Below are positions 58,289 to 64,000 of a stretch of DNA of 64,000 nt, piece by piece. The stretch lies in the NCBI GenBank assembly GCA_014904985.1, contig MU128923.1:186001-250000 (forward strand). The letters run 5' to 3'. This stretch comes from Hydnum rufescens UP504. Taxonomy: Eukaryota; Basidiomycota; Agaricomycetes; Cantharellales; Hydnaceae. A model generated the notes under the pieces. It saw nothing but the letters and a program-made list of their open reading frames with translations. It searched no databases and was not told the origin of the DNA. Both the position numbers and the translations under genes were made by a program. Within the stretch, counting starts at the first letter, position 1. The number at the start of each line of letters is the position of its first letter.

Positions 58289-59056
58289 TTGCTCAGAGGG
58301 GTTCTTGCATCAGATGAGGACTTTCAAGCAGAAGCTAAGGCTCTTTTCTTTTTGTGCTTCCAGAAAGAGTGTGATTCCAATGCACTGGAGAGACAGTATG
58401 ATTATGTGGGACCCCCCATTCCTGACAATAGAGCATAGATGCCTGTATATACACACACATACCTTGTAATCAATAGTACTGTAAGTGGTGAAGAATAGCA
58501 AGTGCGGTGAATTGTGGCGCGGAGCACTCGTTATATACATACAATACAGACGGGCCGTGCATTGGGCACGTTACAGGGCATTCGGACCTACATGAGATGG
58601 CTGCCCAAGCCGAGCCGGAACGCCTAGATGGGTGTTTCCGCTGTGAAAAATCCCTCTCACGCTCGGGGCACCCCTTGAACGCGAACTCGACTGCGGCAAA
58701 TTGATCCTTGACGAAGTATTTTGGGGCTGAAGGCTCGCAGTCAATCTCCGCATCGTGCTCGTCACACAGCAGATTGTCACCCGTCTGTATCTCCTATACG
58801 GGCTTCGCCTTAGCTAGTCCCGACTGCAGTCGAAATGCCATTCAATCCTACTTTAACATAATCCTAGTGATTCGAGGCTAACAGAACTTCTCATCGCCTA
58901 GATGCACTGTGACATCGAAGTATGCATACATTTCGGCACGTCGATCATTGTGGTACATGTTCGATTGCAAATGAAGTTTCTAGGATCGTGTTAGAGGAAG
59001 GGACGTCAAATACACACCTGTCGACATATATCCTCGGCCACGAGGGCGCCTGATGA
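58289..59056. other. Intergenic region, nothing firm
   Basis: Frames of 65-76 codons on both strands (58310-58780) show no domain. A TATATACACACACAT run near 58445 is simple sequence. This is the space between a plus-strand gene and the 3' end of the minus-strand taspase gene. Confidence 0.4.
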
Positions 59057-60550
59057 TCATAGTCTTATTTGAGAATCAGGATCCAGATCGACATTTGAAC
59101 TGAGGAATCTTCCTACTTGAGGCTCTGGATCTAGAGATGACGCATACGCAACTGCCATACTCGAGGTCGTAAATGCGCACCACAGGCGGGCTGGTGCGAC
59201 AACGGCGGTTAAATCGGCCTCATTGGGAACAAAAGAGAACCATTTACGCTTGAAACCCCCTGTTTCGTCATTTTCTTTGACAAGAATGATCAACCCGACT
59301 TTGGGGCTGGTACCTGCGAGGAATCCAGAGTTAAGAACGCTGGCAGTTGATGCAAGGATCGTCACCAAGCTCGCCGTGGATGCTATGAATTAGCACGTGC
59401 TGAATGATCTCGTCCGCTCCGTCGACTTGAGCCAGTATTCTTTCGGACAAAACTCGAGCCAAAGATGAGCGGATGATCTGCTCGCCTTCGCCTATGAATT
59501 CGAATGAGATCCAACAGGTAACGGCGGGTGGAAATGGCAGTACCAGAGACACTGCAAGCTACACCAATGTTAGTATCAACCGGGGATGATGCCCAGCACC
59601 CAGCACCAAAGATTGCTGCCTGTTCCGATTAGTTTCCCTATAACATGAGGGGGGAAGTTGGGCACCTCTCCTATCCTGCCGGATTGCTTCAACAAGAGAC
59701 CACCACTATTGGAGGCACATTTAGGAACGAAAAGGAGCGACGAGCGCTGCGTGCACTGACCTAGAAACCCCAGCCCCCAGTCCACCGCTTGAATCCAACA
59801 CAAGGGCCCCCACAGTATCTTGGAAAACACCCTCAGGCTCTTGATCGAGTCTCCACTTCCACATATTCCAATCTTTCGTGGCCCTTCCTGAGACTAGGGC
59901 GGAAGGAGATACCGTGGCGACATTATTCCTAGTAGCAAAGGCATGGGCACCTTGAGAGGCTAGAATCCTAATCAGTATCACAGAATTGAGTCCAGCTGTT
60001 CCCACACGCGGTGTAGCTCTCGTACATGGGAGGAACGAGACCCAGCGGTCTAGGGGCCAGGCTCGCCTCGCGCAAGCGTGCTGCAGCACTTATGGGATTC
60101 TTCACTCCTAGGCGTTATGTGTGTCTACTGCGTGAATGACCATCCTTTCACAATCCACTCACCGGATACAGCTGCTACGCTACCAAAGCTTTCATCTCTG
60201 CCATTCATGATCGAGGCGTCGCATTCGACATTTCCATCCAAAGTGAGATTAGAACCATACCCTATGAGAGACTAAATATATAACGGCTTTAGACATTCAG
60301 AGGTGAGAGCACACCGGCATTCAAAAATGGGTTGTCTTCTAGAACTGAAATAGCTTCGACCACAGCTCCAGTTGCGTCAGACCCAGATGCCAGAACCTCT
60401 AGTGCTGGTGTACACGAGCTTGAAATAATTGAGATACAATGCCGATTATGCATATTTCAGGTGTACGTACGCTTTGAGCGCGGCCTTGACATTCTTATCG
60501 AGACTGGGTGGATGATCACCAGCTCCGCCGTGTACCACGACGATGAACAT
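59057..60550 (-). CDS. Taspase-1 / asparaginase-2 family threonine hydrolase
   Basis: An N-terminal-nucleophile enzyme made as one chain that cuts itself before a catalytic Thr. The start ATG at 60550 gives MFIVVVHGGAGDHPPSLDKN, the HGGAG motif of the family. After introns come VVEAISVLEDNPFLNAG, then GYGSNLTLDGNVECDASIMN, FGSVAAVSGVKNPISAAARL and EGVFQDTVGALVLD, in which the Thr of DTVGAL is the predicted nucleophile and cleavage site. Next are SSGGLLLKQSGRIGE, GEQIIRSSLARVLSERIL, KVGLIILVKENDETGGFKRK and LWCAFTTSSMAVAYASSL, with a stop at 59057-59059. The long C-terminal part, the LWCAFTTSSMAVAY segment and the DNPFLNAG form favour taspase over L-asparaginase, but an isoaspartyl peptidase role cannot be ruled out from sequence alone. 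Confidence 0.82.
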
Positions 60551-60779
60551 TTGTCAGCAAGCGAAGCAACGATAAAGTTTGTCCCTAAAAGCAACAGTTG
60601 TGACGGCCGCGCCCCGGACGCGCTGTTGGTGCGACTAACTGCCACCCCAAACAATGCTCGGCAAATCGCCGCCGAAACCATCAGATTCTTCATTTGTTTA
60701 CCCGACCGATACCCTCGTTATCCCCTCTTCTTTAGAATAGCCTCGCGAACTCGGCCAATAAGTGACGACACACCCCCTC
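60551..60779. promoter_or_regulatory. Compact divergent promoter between taspase and NIPA genes
   Basis: About 229 bp separate the two start codons, which point away from each other. No specific motif is recognised. Confidence 0.4.
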
Positions 60780-63569
60780 ATGGCCGCATCAGTGACTTCG
60801 GCGGCGGTTGCATCGACCTCCGCTGCAACCACTCTCAGCGACCCGGCGCAGTTCAAGATCGTGGGCATAATCTTGGCTCTCCTTTCCGGCCTCCTAATTG
60901 GATCTTCTTTTGTTTTCAAAAAGAAGGGTAGGGATCTCTAGTTTTCGTATGTTCACCTTCTGTAACCCTGTGAAGGTCTATTATCTTCCCAGGCAGGCGG
61001 TCCAGCTGGGGAGGGTGTAGCCTATTTAAAGTCACCAATGTGGTGGACTGGTGAGTGTCGTACTCACGTGGACCGAAGGAACAGCTCTTAAAATCCCATT
61101 TGGCAAGGCATGACCATGATGATCATAGGTGTGTATTATGACGAAATCGTACAGTGCAAACTCTTGATGAAAGTGCCCCACTCTAGGCGAGCTATGCAAC
61201 TTTGGTAGTTACGCCTTCATCCCTGTGCGTCCCTCTTTAAGGCCACCGGTCTGCCTACCTTCAACCGCTTCCTATTTAGGCGATCATTGTGACACCATTG
61301 GGAGCACTTTCCGTCGTCATTTGCGCTATCTTGTCATCAATATTCCTCAATGAAAGCCTTACCTTTTTTGGCTGGATTGGTTGTTTCCTTTGCATCGTAC
61401 GTGATCCGGAGACCCCTCTCCTTTTCTTGGGTGTTAACTACTTGCCCGGCACTCAGGTCGGATCTGTCATTATTGCCATAAACGGACCCAAAGAGTCCAC
61501 TGCCAGTACAATTGTCGAGTTTCAACAGCTCTTTCTTTCTCTTGGCTTCATCATATTCGGCTCCCTTGTTATACTCACTGCCCTTGTCATCATATTCTTC
61601 TTCGCCCCGAAGTGAAGCGTCTATCCTGGTCTGGTCCTCTCATTCTAATCAACAGTCATTGATTTCCAGATACGGAAAGCAAAGTATGCTATGGTACATC
61701 ATGATCTGTAGCTTGTTTGGCGGATTGAGCGTGAGTTGTACGCAAGGGTTGGGGAGTTCGATAGTCACTTCTATACGGGGACAAAATCAGGTTTGTTCTA
61801 TTTGGCTCGTTGTGTCGACGAACATTTAGCCGTTATATTCTACAGTTCAAACATTGGTTTATCTACTTCGTATGTGAAATTACCGTCCATTTCCTAGCCT
61901 ATCCCTGAAGCGAGCGATCTGCAGTTGATGATCTTTGTTGTCGCCACTTTGCGTATGTAGCAGGGACTCAACTGGTAAAAGCAATGCTGACAAGCTTATG
62001 CAGTCACTGAGATATATTACTTGAACGTAGTAAGTATCGAAGTTTGTGCATTTGTACTCGTTCTCATGTACTCTATAGGCGCTGGCGCTGTTCAATACTG
62101 GTAAGAACGATGATTCATTTATGAGGTCATATACCTCAGAGCTCTGACAAATATGACTCTTAACGTTTTCCATACTTTCTAGCCATGGGTAAGTCTTTGG
62201 GTGCTTATGGGAGTGTTCATACGCTGAAATATTGGTTTATGTAACCCCAGTCACACCTACTTACTATGTAAGGGCTATCGGTTGTTCCCATCATCCCATC
62301 ACTGACAAGGCTTGATTCTAGGTTATATTTACATTCCTCACACTTGTCACGTCTGCGAGTTATTTTCTTTCGAGGCTGTTTGATACATCGCGGCTGATCT
62401 ATTTGATTTGATTAGATTGTACTGTATAAGGGCCTGCATGCAAGTGCGGTCCAGATTATCACGATTTGCATGTCAGTGGGTCTATGTCTTGATTGATTAC
62501 GTACTGAACTCGTTTAACAGGGGCTTCTTGGTTATTTGTAAGTACGCACCAACACGACAAGCCCGTGGGATTAAGGAAATCCCGTTTCTCAGGTGCTGGT
62601 ATAACGATACTTCAAATGTCCAAGGTCGATCCGACATCACTTTCCAAACTCGACCGGAAATCCACCCTGCTCCTTCAAGTGGCTAGACAAAAAACCGAAC
62701 AAAATGAGAAGACTGAGCTCAGTGGTATGGAAGATCCAGGCCCGGATGCCTTGCGCGGCTCTTTTGGTGCCTTCGGCAGTATCATCCGTGCTCGCAGTAT
62801 CAGCCGATTGAGCATGTCAACAGATGGGTCGGTTCGTCAGCGCCGGCGGTTCGATGAAGAGTCCAGAGGAGGTCTCAATGGGCTTTCAACACACGGCCTT
62901 GCCAACCTTCCACGGCACCAACTCTACGATGCCCCGATGCCAGACTCCACCCAGGACGACTTAGCAGAGACTATATCGATGCAACCGCAACAATCCACCG
63001 CTTCGAACCCCCCGGGGCCGTCGTCGAGTCCGCGGCCTCACCTTCCGACCATAAGATTTGAACAGGGCGATGTCGCCCATTATTACCCGAGCCCGGGAAA
63101 GTCTGGCACCGCTATACACGAGCCGCGCGAACGTGCAGGCAGTACATTGGTACCACCAACCACAAAACAGACCGGGGCCGCTGAGGAATATACGGTCCCA
63201 GTAACCCCTCAACCTTCACCAGAACCCCCTCGTCAAGCACCTCAGGTGTATATGCCAACTTCCGATCTATTCCATGAGATCAACCAATCCACTACAGCTC
63301 TCTTTTCGCCCTCGCCGAGCCTACCAGAATCCGAAGAAGATTTGCATTCGCAAACGTCACCTGAGGAAGTGACACATGGTCACCCTCTCCTGACACCGCG
63401 TCGTGGAACAACTAGGGGACGGAATTACCCTGGGGGCAATTCAAGTAGTGAAGATGAACAGGAAGCGAGGACGGGTCTAGTGCGTGAACGTGAGGAGCCT
63501 TCCAGTCCTTCACATCGTGGTGGAATTCGTCTTGTTCCCAGTAGGAGTACCCCACCGCGGCGGGTATAA
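60780..63569 (+). CDS. NIPA-type magnesium transporter
   Basis: A multi-pass membrane transporter of the DMT superfamily, in the Mg2+ transporter NIPA/DUF803 group. The start ATG at 60780 gives MAASVTSAAVASTSAATTLS, then FKIVGIILALLSGLLIGSSF and VFKKKG, the typical first helix and loop. After introns follow AGEGVAYLKSPMWWTGM, MIIGELCNFGSYAFIPA, IVTPLGALSVVICAILSSIF with LNESLTFFGWIGCFLCI, GSVIIAINGPKESTASTIVE, MLWYIMICSLFGGLSVSCTQ and TPTYYVIFTFLTLVTS. The last helix region is near 62440-62600, ending ITILQMSKVDPTSL. A long cytoplasmic tail of about 300 residues (62620-63569) is Ser-, Arg- and Pro-rich, with a stop at 63567-63569. About nine introns are used. Confidence 0.87.
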
Positions 63570-63721
63570 TTTGTTCGTTCTTTCTGGACATTCATTCTTC
63601 CCTTGTTGTTTGGAATCGATGCTGTGTGTAACCACCTCTCCCTCTTGGACACTGTCGGCGTAAATTATAAATGTTTGCCGGTGTGCTTGATTAACAACGT
63701 TAGGCGCCACCGAATTGGTGA
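63570..63721. other. Convergent intergenic region
   Basis: About 150 bp separate the stops of the NIPA and Mrm2-like genes. No feature is seen. Confidence 0.4.
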
Positions 63722-64000
63722 TTAAGCGCCTCCCTTCCATCCGATACAGACTAGATACACTTCACTGGAATCGGACCTGGATGATTTGGGCTTAAACACC
63801 TCCAGTCGACGAAACATGGGCTTGATACCCTTGTGGAACTCGTCCAGATCTGGGTGAGCGAAATACTTCATGCTGAGGAGCTATGTGGATCAAAACTCAC
63901 TAAAGAGAACTTCAAAGATACTCACATAAGGACACCTCTCCGAGGGTCACGCAATCGATTTGTCTGTTCAAAATGCGTCTTCGCGAAAGAGAAAGCAGCA
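63722..64000 (-). CDS. FtsJ/Mrm2-like rRNA 2'-O-methyltransferase, C-terminal part
   Basis: Only the last exons are in the window. Reading upward from the right edge: AAFSFAKTHFEQTNRLRDPR, an intron (about 63895-63930), MKYFAHPDLDEFHKGIKPMF, then RRLEVFKPKSSRSDSSEVYL and VCIGWKGG, with a stop at 63722-63724. The KPxxSRxxSxExYLVCxGW pattern is the usual end of FtsJ-type methyltransferases. The insertion HFEQTNRLRDPRRGVL fits fungal Mrm2-like proteins, which methylate mitochondrial 21S rRNA. The SAM-binding domain is outside the window. Confidence 0.65.

Noticed and set aside
1..64000. CRISPR arrays, bacterial operons or horizontally acquired bacterial block
   Set aside because: No regularly spaced repeats are present, genes are intron-rich throughout, and families are fungal.

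Overview
The window is eukaryotic nuclear DNA from a filamentous basidiomycete, most likely an Agaricomycete. It has dense genes on both strands with many 45-75 bp introns, and basidiomycete-type families: a GH79 glucuronidase with a C-terminal anchor, a GH18-CBM5 chitinase, a VanZ-like membrane protein and a lineage-typical multi-TM protein. I cannot name the genus with confidence. No rRNA, tRNA, CRISPR or bacterial operon structure was seen. All products below come from reading spliced translations by eye, so internal exon borders are approximate unless given.

Layout. 0-5.4 kb: 3' end of a VanZ-like gene, a Mutator-type non-autonomous element with a 9-bp target duplication, and a multi-TM protein. 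5.7-14.3 kb: DNA polymerase kappa (minus), a Bax-inhibitor/TMBIM protein (plus) and NBS1/nibrin (plus). 14.4-22.97 kb: an AT-rich repeat island almost without CpG, holding a decayed RecQ-type helicase and two near-identical 1.19-kb tandem units. 23-27.7 kb: tRNA-dihydrouridine synthase Dus3 (minus) and the ARFRP1/Arl3-type GTPase (plus). 28.7-39.5 kb: GH18 chitinase, FCP1 CTD phosphatase (minus) and a family X DNA polymerase, with a second copy of the chitinase 3' tail directly in front of the polymerase. 39.7-50.5 kb: guanine deaminase (minus), GH79 glycosidase and a Fun30/SMARCAD1 remodeller. 50.5-58.3 kb: an unrecognised conserved-looking protein, gamma-tubulin complex protein 3, SAGA subunit Sgf73 and a coiled-coil protein. 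59-64 kb: taspase/asparaginase-2, a NIPA-type magnesium transporter and the 3' end of an Mrm2-like rRNA methyltransferase.

Functionally this is mainly a housekeeping region enriched in genome-maintenance genes: Pol kappa for lesion bypass, NBS1 for break sensing, Pol X for end joining and Fun30 for end resection. The CpG-depleted island looks like a silenced and mutated transposon cluster.

Caution for users. At least five conserved genes are broken by an apparent one-base loss in a short homopolymer, and the two tandem repeat copies differ mostly by small indels. I therefore think residual assembly indels are likely, and I annotate these genes as CDS with frameshifts rather than as pseudogenes. 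Three consecutive introns of the Pol kappa gene appear to be GC-AG introns, and this does not look like the same error.
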